From assembly GCA_032718475.1 (NCBI GenBank), contig JAUCBJ010003174.1:31087-95086 (forward strand): a stretch of 64,000 nucleotides of DNA, in the 5' to 3' direction. The notes beneath the pieces were generated by a model. That model did no database searches. It had not been told where the DNA came from and saw nothing but the letters and a program-made list of their open reading frames with translations. Source of the stretch: Nemertoderma westbladi. Taxonomy: Eukaryota > Xenacoelomorpha > Nemertodermatida > Nemertodermatidae. The number at the start of each line of letters is the position of its first letter. Positions within the stretch are counted from its first letter, which is position 1. The translations under genes were made by a program, and so were the position numbers. Shown piece after piece: positions 47,495-57,784 of this stretch.

Positions 47495-47506
47495 CAATGG
47501 GAGACG
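28757..47506. repeat. 23-bp minisatellite, about 815 units
   Basis: The plus-strand unit is GGGAGATCGATAAACTAACCAAT. Frequent variants are GAGAGTTCGATAAAGTAACCAAT, AGGAGATCGAT..., GGTAGATC... and ...GATGAACTAACC. A few units have indels (19 bp at about 35813; 24 bp near 35212 and 39579). On the minus strand each unit reads TCTCCCATTG/GTTAGT, the exon 4 end plus donor. The unit also contains ATCGAT, CCAAT and GATAA words. There are no unique spacers. Because 23 is not a multiple of three and many variants lose the TAG, minus-strand frames of 63-109 codons appear by chance. Confidence 0.97.
33177..41893. repeat. 4.37-kb tandem duplication inside the minisatellite
   Basis: The order of variant units in 33177-37543 recurs in 37544-41893 with an offset of 4367 bp, later 4348 after small indels. 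Matching landmarks: 33432 and 37799, 34743 and 39110, 35111 and 39478, 37178 and 41526. The junction lies at GGGAGTTCGATAAA/ATAACC near 37543. Inside, a 38-unit block (874 bp) is also repeated (33064-33324 equals 33938-34198). Confidence 0.8.
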
Positions 47507-47714
47507 CGTTAAAGGTTACTTCAGCGATGCATCCAGATGGATGGAGACGGGGTTTCTGGAATGGGTATCCTAGCAACAGATTGTCTCCGAAACTGGACTG
47601 TCTGTTGACCGAGATGGATCGTTTGGGTCTATCGCTACGGACCAGAAGGACCGGCTGAGGAAACCACTTCGAGTGGCCACCGTTGGGGGGCGCTTCGGAA
47701 TCGCTGGTTGATAT
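47495..47714 (-). CDS. LYST: LYST exon 4
   Basis: 220 nt; acceptor ATCAACAG/ATATCA at 47714/47715, donor ATTG/GTTAGT at 47495/47494; phase 0 in, phase 1 out. Translation begins ISTSDSEAPPNGG, close to the STSDSEA of vertebrate LYST, and ends ...VTFNASPI. Ser-Pro-Ile is encoded by TCTCCCATT, the same bases as in the repeat units that follow. This exon would be disordered, Ser/Pro-rich linker in the protein. Confidence 0.9.
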
Positions 47715-49100
47715 CTGTTGATTCTAATATTTAATAAGAAAATAAACAAGATTTAACTATATTGCTCATAATTAGTGTTATGCTAAGTATCTGTATGAAT
47801 TTCAAACTTTAATTAATTTCGCGAACACAAATACAATTAATTCACTTTCTCAATGTATAAGTTTATAATAATACTAAAAATATAGACTTTTGCTCAATAT
47901 ATGTAATAGATATTAAATGTTTGTCATGATTGTGTTAACAACACAATGATTGTAACAGGCTGGTCCTCACGGCGAAAGCAATGTCCTACAAAGCGGAGGC
48001 GGTTCCGTTCAAGTGTCAAGATAGGGGATATTAATGGAACACCTCCAATGTTGTATAGAGTCTGTTTGGAGATGTGTTCATTGTACTTGACACGATGAAC
48101 CCGGTGCAGCATTCGTGTGAAAGTGCCATCCAGAGATTTGGTATCCTCTGCAGTTAGAGCCCAGAATGGACTCCTATATAAGAGTACTGGTACTACTGCT
48201 GACATAAATAATCTAACCTTAAGGTTCCGTTTTATTCTATGGGACTTCTAAATCCTAGACAGACTATTTAACGCTGCCCATGGATTCCCCTTACGTATCC
48301 GAATGGTCTTCACCTGACTTTCTGATCCATGATCCCAAGTAGCAGAAGCCATCCACGTGCTCAAGCAAGCCATTCCTGGAGCTTATGCCCTTACGATTAG
48401 AGATTTCTAAAGGGCTGTCAAGGTTCACTGTCATAATTTTGGCCTTCTTGGAGTTTACAAAAAGACTAACAGTGGAAGCACCTTATCCAATGAGCAGAGG
48501 AGACTTTTGGTTCCCTCTAGTGATTCTGACAGTACCTCTGAGTCACAGCAAAGTCTAGATCAGTAAAGTACTCTGCTGGACTTCCTCTACTTCTTGTGTC
48601 TGTGAGGGGTGTTACTTTATTAAGATAGTCTAAGTACATGCGTAGAACATAATAAACCACAACTACAAATAAGCATGATGCAATTGTGTCACCCGGAACG
48701 AATGGATCTGTGTCACCATTATTACTAGACACAAATATGGTGGAACCATCGTACAGTGATCTGATTGATAGCTGCCGTAATTTCCTCAGGAATCCCATAA
48801 TGAAAGCATGCTGAACATACGTGTTCGAGAGACTGAATCAAAGGCCTTAAAGAAGTCAACAAAAGATAATAGCCAGTTGTCTGTCTTTCGTTATTGATAA
48901 CTCTTCGATAATCCTTCTAAGTTCCAAAATATGCTCCATGGTTCCACGACCTTTACGGAACCCATTTTGGTTCCCACGTAACATTCTCTCAACAAGATCC
49001 CTGATGCGATTTATTAGATTTCTCTTGTAGCTTTGCAGCACTCGAGATTAACGTGTTTCCACGAAAAGATCCATAGGTTGTTCGGTTGCCCTTCGTTGTG

Positions 49101-49108
49101 GCAGGGAC
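49101..49108. repeat. 8-bp target duplication of the hAT element, left (GCAGGGAC)
   Basis: Repeated at 50279-50286 right after the other terminus. Eight bases is the hAT signature. Confidence 0.9.
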
Positions 49109-50278
49109 TAGGGATGCGACAGAGCTAAATTTTCATCCGGAGCTTCATCCGGTTCCTCCGTGTTACAATATGAGCTCCGGCCGGAGCCAGAGCCGGAGCC
49201 GGAGGTTTGGTGATTGATAATTCAAGTGTATTATTATAGTAGACATTGACTTATTTATGCGTTCATGAAAAAAAAAAGAGGGGGGGAGGGGGGAGGGGGG
49301 GGGGGGATTTGATGCAAATTCTTTCTAGGCGACTTAATATCTCGCTCAATGTTAAATCATCAATTGAGGGAAATGAGCAGTTTACAGTCGCATGCTATTC
49401 TATTCTAATCAAAGCAATAAACTATATCCAATAGAACAGGATACAGTTTTATTTTTGGGAGTAATTAGCAGTTATTTGCGTCGATTTTCTCCTGGAGAGG
49501 ATTTCATTTTGATTGCGTCCAAAGAATCCCTTATCTGGTGTTCAATGGGGTAAAATAAACTGTAATGTTTTAGACTTTTCAGTTCACACTCATTACGCAA
49601 ACTCTGTTATATTTATTTCTTACGACTAGACTATCAGTAACTTAGGTTTGTTGTCAACTTATCATCGACACTATTTTTATGGGATAATGTGTAATTAATT
49701 AAGTTGGTGCAGTTTTCAGTATATTGTCATTGATAAACGATAAAACATGTACCACCTACCTTACAGTACGTAGGCTGGCATAAACCGGATGTCTAAAATA
49801 ATATTAGTAATTTGGATATATCACAACTGTTTGGAGGGTGCTCGGGCTCTATTTACATTATTGGAACTGAAATACAATCTCCGCACACAAATATTGTATA
49901 AACTATTAAAATTATTATTACATAAATTTAATAAACAAATAGTTTTAGAATTATAAGTATTTCAACTGATTATTTTATACAAATGAACAGTACCAGCCTG
50001 TCGGGGATGGGGATGGGAGGGGGCAGGGGGGGGGGGGGGGTGTTATCAGGAAACTTAAAAAAAACAAGCTGTAAATTACTTAATGAGTTATTATGTTAAT
50101 TACTATGATATTTACATAATTCATACATCAGAAAAACTTATCATTTTAATTCGAATTTAAACAACAAAAGCTCCGGATTGGCTCCGGGTTAATTTGCCCG
50201 GAGCCGGAACCAGAGCCGGAACTATAAAATTGGCCCGGAGCTCCGGATTTCCGGAGCCGGAGCTCTGTCGCATCCCTA
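49109..50278. mobile_element. Non-autonomous hAT transposon
   Basis: 1170 bp with perfect 18-bp terminal inverted repeats TAGGGATGCGACAGAGCT, flanked by GCAGGGAC on both sides. Both ends carry clusters of GGAGCCGGA/TCCGGAGC words (49134-49206 and 50170-50262), typical of transposase-binding subterminal repeats. There is no transposase frame. A poly-G MITE (49279-49530) has inserted inside, and a second G run lies at 50026-50040. Confidence 0.92.
49279..49530 (-). mobile_element. Poly-G-ended MITE, copy 2 (inside the hAT element)
   Basis: Starts with an interrupted G run and GGGGATTTGATGCAAA, ends GATTGCGTCCAAAGAATCCC. The core (TCAATTGAGG, CAATAAACTA, TACAGTTTTATTTTTGGG) is the reverse complement of the copy 1 core. 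Confidence 0.65.
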
Positions 50279-50561
50279 GCAGGGACCAACTTATATGTTT
50301 TCATTTCTTGGGGGACTCTCTTTGTCCTTGATGTCCACAATAATGAGGTGAATGAGCCCCAAACTCTCACGAATTTTGAAGCTCTCAAAGTGGGACTTCT
50401 AACCATTGGGGCGTTCAGCTGGCCCAGTGAGCAGGTTTATTGATTGCCATGCCCGGTGTGCCTGTTATCAACAGCATTGTTAATGGCATCAACCTGGATA
50501 TTGATAAGCTCCTTCAGATTACCAGAGTACTGCCTGTTAAGGGACCTAGATGCAGTCTTAA

Positions 50562-50910
50562 ACAATATTTCCAAAACATCAGTTGGAGACAAAATTGGAC
50601 AAACGCCGAGCTTTATGGTACAATACCACCTGTATCAACCACCCTCCGTGAACGCAGATTAAGATTCAGTGGGCACTGCTGGCGAAGTAAAGACGAGGTC
50701 ATACCAGATCTACTTTTCTGGCAACCAACTCATGGAAAGCGTAGTCGTGGACGACCGGCCATAACATATATAGACCAGCCTGAAAGGGATACTGAACTTG
50801 GGAGAAACGAAATTGCGACAACTATGGAGAATCGGGAAGCCTGGAAGGATCTCATTTCCACTGTCCGAGTTCGCTCGACCTATTATCCACTTAGTTGTAG
50901 AGTTTAAGGT
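50562..50910 (+). pseudogene. C-terminal fragment of a second RTE-like LINE family
   Basis: Encodes ISWRQNWTNAELYG, RRLRFSGHCWRSKDEV and GKRSRGRPAITYID, the region after the RT in RTE-like elements. Fused head-to-head with the minus-strand LINE at 50561. A related fragment is at 55837-56088. Confidence 0.75.
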
Positions 50911-51409
50911 ATTTTATAATAAAGTTAGATGAATAATATTAATATATTGACAATTACAGACCTTCACCATCATGGAATGTCGTATTTTCTTCTTCCTATT
51001 CCCTCCGCGCTGATTGGCTCGGGAATTTACTTTGCTATACGAACGTCGGGAGTTGGTAGTCGACTGGAAGATCTGAGAGATCGGTGGGAGAGAGACTCGA
51101 TGTTCTGGAAATAAAAATAACAAAAAAAAAATAAAGTAACTTATATTGGCCGCGGTTTACGTTATTGTGTGCCAATAGTAAGATATATTATGGATATACT
51201 AACTTCTTTGAGATTTGGGGAAACTCAATTTCAGTGTCATTGGTATCAGAGCCAGCAAAATATCTGTGAGTTGTTTAGCAACAGGTAAACTCTGCAATGT
51301 AAACAAACATGGGTCGTTACTTACTTTTGGGCCTAACAAAATGAACTATTGTGACAATCAAGGAAATACAGTGGCGTTTCATCCAATCTAATACACAACA
51401 GTATCGCGA

Positions 51410-51655
51410 AATCACATAAACTAGTATCAGCCAATCACATTATTACTCAAGTATCAGCCAATGAAATGTACTCAAGTATCAGCCAATGAAATGTACTCAA
51501 GTATCAGCCAATCACATTATTACTCAAGTATCAGCCAATGAAATGTACTCAAGTATCAGCCAATCACCCAATATCAGATAATGAAATGCACTCACGCATC
51601 AGCCAATCACACGTACTAAAATAATCAGCCAATGAAATGCACTCAAGTATTAGAT
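51410..51655. repeat. 25-bp minisatellite with CCAAT, about 9 units
   Basis: Units of the type ACTCAAGTATCAGCCAAT followed by GAAATGT or CACATTATT. Two unit types alternate irregularly. Situated 40 bp downstream of the donor of LYST exon 3. Confidence 0.88.
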
Positions 51656-51693
51656 AATTAGTTTTGATTAAGTTATTTATGTATTCAACGCAC

Positions 51694-51824
51694 CTGTTGA
51701 AGAATTAGATTTAGCGCGTGGAGTTCTAGAAATCCTCGGCCTTCCAGAAGAAAGTAACCTAACTTTCCGTAATCGTCCCCACCAGCGGTGCAACAACGGT
51801 GAATGTTGGTGATAAAATCACCGG
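51694..51824 (-). CDS. LYST: LYST exon 3
   Basis: 131 nt; acceptor CGATAATAG/CCGGTG, donor CAACAG/GTGCGT; phase 1 in, phase 0 out, matching exon 4. Translation GDFITNIHRCC...KLGYFLLEGRGFLELHALN corresponds to the start of vertebrate LYST (REFLTDVNRLC...LGQYLVHGRGFLLLTKLN). The GRGFL core is shared. Confidence 0.85.
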
Positions 51825-53164
51825 CTATTATCGTTGTTATACTCAACTCGTCTCTATGACATTATATATGCATTTATTATTGGCGGTACTTGTTGGCGAG
51901 AGTACACGCCATTGTAATATTCTTATCGAAAGATATTAGATTAGCTTAGTTATCTTTAGGTACGCACCAAGAAAATTTTTGATATTTTATAATATATTAT
52001 GGTCAGTCATATTGTCTTAAGAAATCTAAAATCTACTGTATAATATACCTAAAATGTGTGCAACGATACCTACAAATAACATTAGGAAAGTATTATTTAA
52101 ACAACCTACCAAAAATATATTTAAAAAGGTGCCATTTGCTAAATTTCTATTGGACGCCAGTCTTGCATTAGGCCAGGCGGGCATATGATTCATTATGTGC
52201 ATAAGTCACAATACTTGTACTCTTTAACTCTAAAATTCTGAATTCTGTACCGTGCTGCTGTACTTGTGTACTGCTGTACTGGAATATGTACCGGTCCGGT
52301 GCTGCCTGACTGATTATACAATTTAAATTTAATTAATTTTACATATTAATATTCTGCAATGTGCTGATCAACAATACAGACTTTTAAAACCTAGTCCGCG
52401 GTCAGTGCTGTGCAGAGCCTACCGTCACACCGTGCTGTCGTAGGTACCTTGCAACCTTGAAGGCGGTGAATCCCTGTGATATGGAGTAGGGATCATCTAG
52501 GCCCGACGCAGGCCTATGGAATGTGAAAGGGGGAAAGTCTGAGATGCGTTAGCTAACAAAAATCAGGGAAGTTGAACTATTGTACCAGGCCAGCCACTGC
52601 AGTAAGCGTTGTATTTGTTTTAAAATAGGGGAGATTAACCGCATTACAGTAATTTAGTTGCTTGGTGTTTATTTTGGGGCCCAAAAAAGGGGCACAGTTG
52701 ACTTTGTTACCCTTTGCATTTACTACCAGGTGTCAAGTTATGAGGTCAATTGTGACTGATAACAGGGCAGCAGGGGTAAGTGGTGAAGTGTAGGCGCCTA
52801 GCTAAAAATTGTGCGGTGTGATTAGGCTAAGCCAAATAAGGGAGGTTCGGGAGGTGCGTCCTGATTGTTACTACAGGATTAGCGCCCTAGTTTGTGAGCT
52901 TCTTTGTGAGGGTTCATTGGGTTTTATTTTGCTTTATTCATTCATGCCCTGATGGTTTGTTGTGGGATTAGCTTGGCGTTGAGAAATTAATATATATACC
53001 AAGTTTCGGCTTACTATCGTTACCTACGGTCTTGGGAGGTGAACAAAAATAAGTTTTTATCATCACGGAACCGTATTTTATTTTCTCATCTCATTTTAAC
53101 CCATTTCACAATTCCTACAGGTACATTTGTATAGCGAAGCCAAGGTTTACCCTTTTTCCCTTAC
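51825..53164 (-). other. LYST intron 2
   Basis: 1340 nt, donor GCAG/GTAAGG. AT-rich; no repeat or gene recognised. The acceptor side has an oligopyrimidine-poor AT tract. Confidence 0.55.
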
Positions 53165-53231
53165 CTGCTGCTTGATGAACAACGATACTTGCGTCAAACA
53201 AAAGCCAAAGGGTGATAAACATTATTTTGAT
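53165..53231 (-). CDS. LYST: LYST exon 2 (probable)
   Basis: 67 nt; acceptor GATAG/ATCAAA, donor GCAG/GTAAGG (strong); phase 0 in, phase 1 out, which joins exons 1 and 3 in frame. Translation contains TLWLLFDASIVVHQAA. I know no counterpart in vertebrate LYST. The acceptor lacks a good pyrimidine tract, so the start could be elsewhere. Confidence 0.5.
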
Positions 53232-54599
53232 CTATCTATGCCAAAACCCCCTTACTAGAAACATACATTTTTACATTGCAAAACTATAAAACGGTTTCAT
53301 TCTAGAATATTTTCGGATAAAATTATGTAATATTGTTTTGGACCTCGCCACTATTTGAATTACACTGCAGATCGGATCGAGTCGGGATTCCAACTGGATT
53401 ACTGGGTTGTTGTAAAATAAATTATTTAAGCGAGTGGGTATCTCGCATTATTGCCAGAAAGTTGTAGAAAATTATCAAATTAAAATATTTAGATTTCCCT
53501 TTGTAGCGGGTGTTTTCTGCAATCATTACCGGTATGGATTTTAGCAGGGTTATATGTGCTATTTGAGCACAAATAACTGTAGCTGCATTTGGATTTTCAA
53601 CAGTATCGGATTAGCTGCTGTTGGATTTATCAGTACTTGAAATCGAACTGCCAGTAAGAGCAGCAAGCCATATAGAAAGCTTAAACCTCAATGATTCGTT
53701 TGGAGTTTGATACTGCTTATATTTCAAAGAAAATTACCCAATCAGAACCTATTCAGCATCGAAACGCCCAGTACCGCTATTTGATACCGGTAAGAAAAAC
53801 TCACCCGAACCGCAGTAAATCTTCCAACTGATTCGAGTTGGCTGAGATTAGAATTCCTCTCGCCGTAGGGATCAGCAACTGTAAGAATTGGTCCAGCAAC
53901 TTCCCTCTATCCAACTGCGACAAATAGGTCAATTAATTAATTAATTATAGATGGAATTAATTCGTGTTTATATTACCTTAACAATAGAGAGTGGAGGAAG
54001 TCTTAATAAGAATCATGAGATAAAGGGAGTTAGAAGGGGGGGGGGGGGGGGGGGGATTGACGAAAATGCCATCGTGGAGAATTAATTTCCCGTCTCAATG
54101 TTTACTTATCATTTTAGAGAGGAAAGGAGCAGGTTACAGAGACACGTAATTCTAACCAAAACAATAAACTAAAGTCAATAGAACAGCTTACAGTTTTACT
54201 TTTGGGTTATTTTTGTAATCAGCTGATTTTATGTTGATTTTCACTGAAGAGGAATTTTTTGTGAATTGCGTCGTAAGTATTCCCCCCACCCTATCTGTTA
54301 AACCGCGAGGGTGACCGGTTTCTGTCAAAAAAAAAAAGAAAAAACTAGCCTCCCATTAGATTAGAGTTTAGTAATAACTCTAACTTAAACTCTAATCTAT
54401 GGGTCGCCATAGCTACTTTCTTGAGCATCACGAGAAAACCCTTTCGGTTGGGATAAAATCTACCAAGGTCGGGGTCAGCCAGCGCTGGTCTATTTAATTT
54501 GTTGTACCGGTACATACCTACCAGATGCACCTACAGGAAAGGCTTTTCATTATTTATCAGCAGTTTATAGATAGCTACCTATAGAGTGAGGGGACTAAC
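53232..54599 (-). other. LYST intron 1
   Basis: 1368 nt. Contains a poly-G MITE (54036-54290) and a 13-bp-arm hairpin at 54358-54400 (AGATTAGAGTTTA and its complement). Otherwise nothing seen. Confidence 0.55.
54036..54290 (-). mobile_element. Poly-G-ended MITE, copy 3
   Basis: Begins with 20 G and ATTGACGAAAA, ends AATTGCGTCGTAAGTATTCCCCCC. The core has CAATAAACTAAAGTCAATAG and TACAGTTTTACTTTTGGG, in the same orientation as copy 2. Confidence 0.68.
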
Positions 54600-54719
54600 C
54601 CGTTTCTTTCCCACCTCCACCGTGTACGTGATGTTTTGGATTTCGCTCCATAAGTTTTCCAGCACCCTAGCTACGTACGACGGATTGTCTAGGTTACCAG
54701 GGCCACTTCCCGAGGACAT
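54600..54719 (-). CDS. LYST: LYST exon 1 with the probable start codon
   Basis: ATG at 54719, 40 codons to donor ACGG/GTTAGT at 54600/54599, phase 0. Translation MSSGSGPGNLDNPSYVARVLENLW starts like the vertebrate protein (MST, then a hydrophobic-helix segment), but the similarity is short. 5' untranslated DNA continues above 54719. The donor hexamer GTTAGT is the same as in exons 4 and 7. Confidence 0.6.
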
Positions 54720-55836
54720 TATCCCGAATATTTTCTCACCAAAGCGCCGCAGATGACGTTACGAATTCGTTATAACTTATTCCTCGTATAAACGATTTGT
54801 TAAATCAATTCATTCAAATTGACCTCGCCTGCCATCGATTCGACAAGTTGAAAACATCATCAATAAAATTAATTTCAAAATTATATAAAATACAATATTA
54901 AAAATTTAAATAAAAAATTATAATTATGTAGGCCTAGTTATGCATGTAGTTTTATTCTCTGTCATGTAAAAACGATAAATTAATATAACTCGTCATAGTT
55001 TAAAGGTCATATCATATCGTACCATGGATGGACTAATGGTTCATTATAATACTACAATACAACAATGCATTACTAGCAAAACTGACTAGCCATAGACAAG
55101 AACAAGTACAGTACAATTATGTTATTAGGAAGATAGACTAGAAACAGCACTCTCCTTCAATCAGAAACCAAGTTACAAAGTTTTATCGACATTTTTTTGC
55201 TTTCGAAGTATTTTTTTATTCGAAACCAACAACAATACCGGTATCATCGCATTTTAACAACCGGATCGGCTCTTTCGGCTGCCGGTAGAGGAATAAACTG
55301 TCAAAGACAAACAAAAAGAGATAATATCAGAATAATAACAAAATATTAACATCCGGGTTCATCGTCGCCGAACGACGATCTAATCATTAAATATAATCAC
55401 GATAATACGGCACTATCGTTGTATTAACAAATCACTCTATAATTCCAATGCCATATAATATCGGTACGTACGGTACGGTAGTAGACTGGCTCTCTTTATA
55501 TCATCAGTAAAGCAGTAATCTACTTATCGTGGATGTGCATGCAGACATCTACACTAACCAACTAGCCTAATTAATAAATAATTATCGCAACCAGAAATAT
55601 AAAGTAGAAATTCACTTTGAGCCCCTGATACCCTATCGTATCGCCACTGCAATACTTCCATAAAACAACAAACAGTAGCTTCTTCAAGGCCATATTTACA
55701 AGTGCAAGTTTGAATTTCCCTCCAACTGGATATCTGCAAAATTTTCTAACCAATAGTAACAACTCACTAACTTCCTTGTTCAACAATGCTATATTAGGAA
55801 AGTAATAAATGAGAAATGGGGTATGAGAAATTTAAA
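54720..55836 (-). promoter_or_regulatory. Region upstream of LYST, presumed promoter side
   Basis: The first 60 bp contain CAAAGCGCCGCAG and TGACGTTA, an ATF/CRE-like word at about 54753-54760. Farther up it is AT-rich without a gene; short minus frames at 55554-55786 have no known family. No TATA box is assigned. Promoter status is inferred from position only. Confidence 0.35.
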
Positions 55837-56090
55837 TTAATTTAAATTACATACTTCTACGGTACTACGTGGTCGAGCGAGATCGGACAGTCGAAATGAG
55901 ATTCGTAATCTGCGTTGAAGGATGGTTGATACAGGTGGTATTGTACCATAAAGCTCGGCGTTTGTCATGTGTTGTCTCCAGCTGATGTTTAGGGCTGCCC
56001 TTAGACGTCTTGTGTAGTAACCATCAATTCGTTGTTCAAGTGATTTCGTCAGTGTCCAGGTCTCACTCACCCACCCCCCATTCTCCACTG
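55837..56090 (-). pseudogene. C-terminal LINE fragment (second RTE-like family)
   Basis: Translation has SETWTLTKSLEQRIDGYYTR, then LNISWRQHMTNAELYGTIPP. This matches the fragment at 50562-50910 and the post-RT part of RTE-like elements. Truncated on both sides. Confidence 0.72.
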
Positions 56091-56764
56091 TGGCTTGAAA
56101 AAACCTTGGTCATCAAGGGGAAGGTATGATTTCCAGATGGTAAACCCTATTTATTTCGATAGCTTCACCATGCCTTTGCTCCTTCTTTCTTTTCTGCTGC
56201 TTCATAACCATGCCTCAAGGTACTGCAAGTCGTCAACTTTTTTTTATTTGATCATTACCGATGGTGGTAAGACTTCCATTAATATTAAGTCGGTCATGGT
56301 AGCATTTATATGCAATCCAACAGCATTCCCATTTAGGGCCGGGCATTTCTTACCCCCGCTTAGGGCCGGGTCAAGTATTCTAGGTCATTGATCAAGAAAA
56401 CTTGCCACCTCCATGCAGCATAAAGGAGGTGCCACATGTAGCTGCATAGACCCTCTTACTAGGGCAAATCTGGTCCTGTAACTACTGTAGGACCCCCTTC
56501 GTTCTGGGATAAGGACGCCCTTGGTCCTGGATTAAGGACCCATTTACTTGGCTGCAGGGGTATATGGCCTGACCAGGCAGATGGTGATCTACCAATGGCT
56601 GGTCAGGAGTAGAGTGTTCTCATGTCCACTCTGAGAGCACTTCACTGCGACCTGCACCTGGCAGCAAGGGTACAGGGCATGACCCAGCAGATGAGCTGCA
56701 ACAGCCAATGGTGGGTCATGTGCGCCAGAGTAGATATGGGTGATGGGCCTCATATCTGACTCCA
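56091..56764 (+). other. Probable 5' region of the LINE at 56765-60079
   Basis: No long frame. 56555-56745 carries paired words (GCCTGACCAGGCAGATG...CCAATGGCTGGTCAGG and GCATGACCCAGCAGATG...CCAATGGTGGGTCATG) about 100 bp apart, suggesting a degenerate internal repeat. Confidence 0.4.
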
Positions 56765-57784
56765 TTGCGACACCCACCCTGTGGAATGGCAAACCAGGGT
56801 GTGGTATTTGCCCCGAGAGCTGACTCGGCAAAAAAGCACCCCCCAACCCCCACTATGGATTACATTAGCAATGCGGAGGTCCGGCCACTAGAGGCCAGTG
56901 GAATTACCGGACACAATCGGCCTCACAGGCGTCAGTTAACTCCTGACCGGCTGCCTGTCTCACCCCCTACTGGAGAGAGAGCAGCCAACAATTCTTTGAG
57001 TCCCTTTCCTGATTACCTTTCTGGCCCAAACCCTGGGTCACCAGGAAGGCCAGATTGTGATGGGGAGAGGGATTCTGGAGTTGGTGGCTACTCTCATGTT
57101 CCACCCCGACCAACAAAGCCATTGGTGAATCTGAGGCAAGTCACAAGACTAGCCTCAGTAAACACCCTAACACTCGGGTCCCCAATGCGACAAGGTGAGC
57201 TGACTGCCTTGGCAGATAAGCTTTCTCTTAGCGCAGTGGGTGTTCAAGAGCACCGAATGCAGACTGGACAGACTGATGAGGTTCTGATTAAGGACATGGG
57301 GAGCGGTTGGCGACTCGCCCTCGCGTCAGCAGATGATAGTGGCAATGGTGGAATTGGTCTATTGATGAATCCAACTGCACATGCAGCATTGGACAAAATA
57401 GACCAAATCTCTAACCGCATCATCCGTTGCCACTTCTCATGTTCTGGAAGAGTGGCTAAGAAGTTTCCTAAGGTGGTTCTGATTGTGTGCTACTCTCCAA
57501 CTAGTGTTGCCCCTGTAGAGGAGGTGGAAAATTTCTACCACAATCTACAAGCAGCTACTGATGGTGTGGATCAGCATGCATTCTTAACATTCCTGGGAGA
57601 CTTTAATGCAAGTCTGCATCACCTACATCGCCCTGGGTCTATAGCAATAGTGTTAACCGAAATTCTGGCCATCTTCAGGATTTTATCTCTGGAAATGGAT
57701 TGTTTTCGGCTGGAACCCAGTTCAAGAAGCGAACTGGAAAGCTATGGACTCATAGTGGACCCAGTGGTCACAAGTCCCAGATAG
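56765..57784 (+). pseudogene. LINE endonuclease domain (apurinic-like), frame 1
   Basis: 339 codons. The first ~110 are Pro/Ser-rich. The endonuclease follows: SVNTLTLGSPMRQGEL, AVGVQEHRM (catalytic Glu), GGIGLLMN, VVLIVCYSPTS and FLGDFNASL (catalytic Asp/Asn). The C-terminal SDHH motif of the same domain is in the next frame (about 57857-57870), so the domain is split by a frameshift. The annotated start is where the frame opens; the true initiator is unclear. Confidence 0.78.

Larger units (their letters stand above)
47936..50561 (-). pseudogene. RTE-like LINE copy, broken and interrupted by a hAT element
   Basis: Same family as 56765-60079 in opposite orientation. 47936-48205 encodes the C-terminal part (ALTAEDTKSLDGTFTRMLHR, NRLRFVGHCFRREDQPV), 48517-48798 and 48856-49041 the RT core, and 50279-50561 the part before it (VPQEMKTYKLVP). 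The frame is lost repeatedly and the FADD region is partly missing. The hAT insertion site is confirmed by the uninterrupted relative at 58713-58720. Confidence 0.8.
47715..51693 (-). other. LYST intron 3
   Basis: About 4 kb. It holds an antisense-free stack of mobile DNA: an RTE-like LINE copy, a hAT element within it, a MITE within that, a second LINE fragment, and a 25-bp minisatellite. 50908-51400 shows nothing except a short A-rich run near 51120. Confidence 0.8.

Noticed and set aside
28757-47506. Regular short repeats resembling a CRISPR array
   Set aside because: No unique spacers, no cas genes, and the host is an animal.
48230-48798. LINE frames as LYST exons
   Set aside because: They match the RT and tail of the LINE at 56765-60079, and the LYST phases close without them.
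50146-50406. 86-codon Gly/Ser-rich minus frame
   Set aside because: Covers the hAT subterminal repeats and the junction with the LINE; not a gene.
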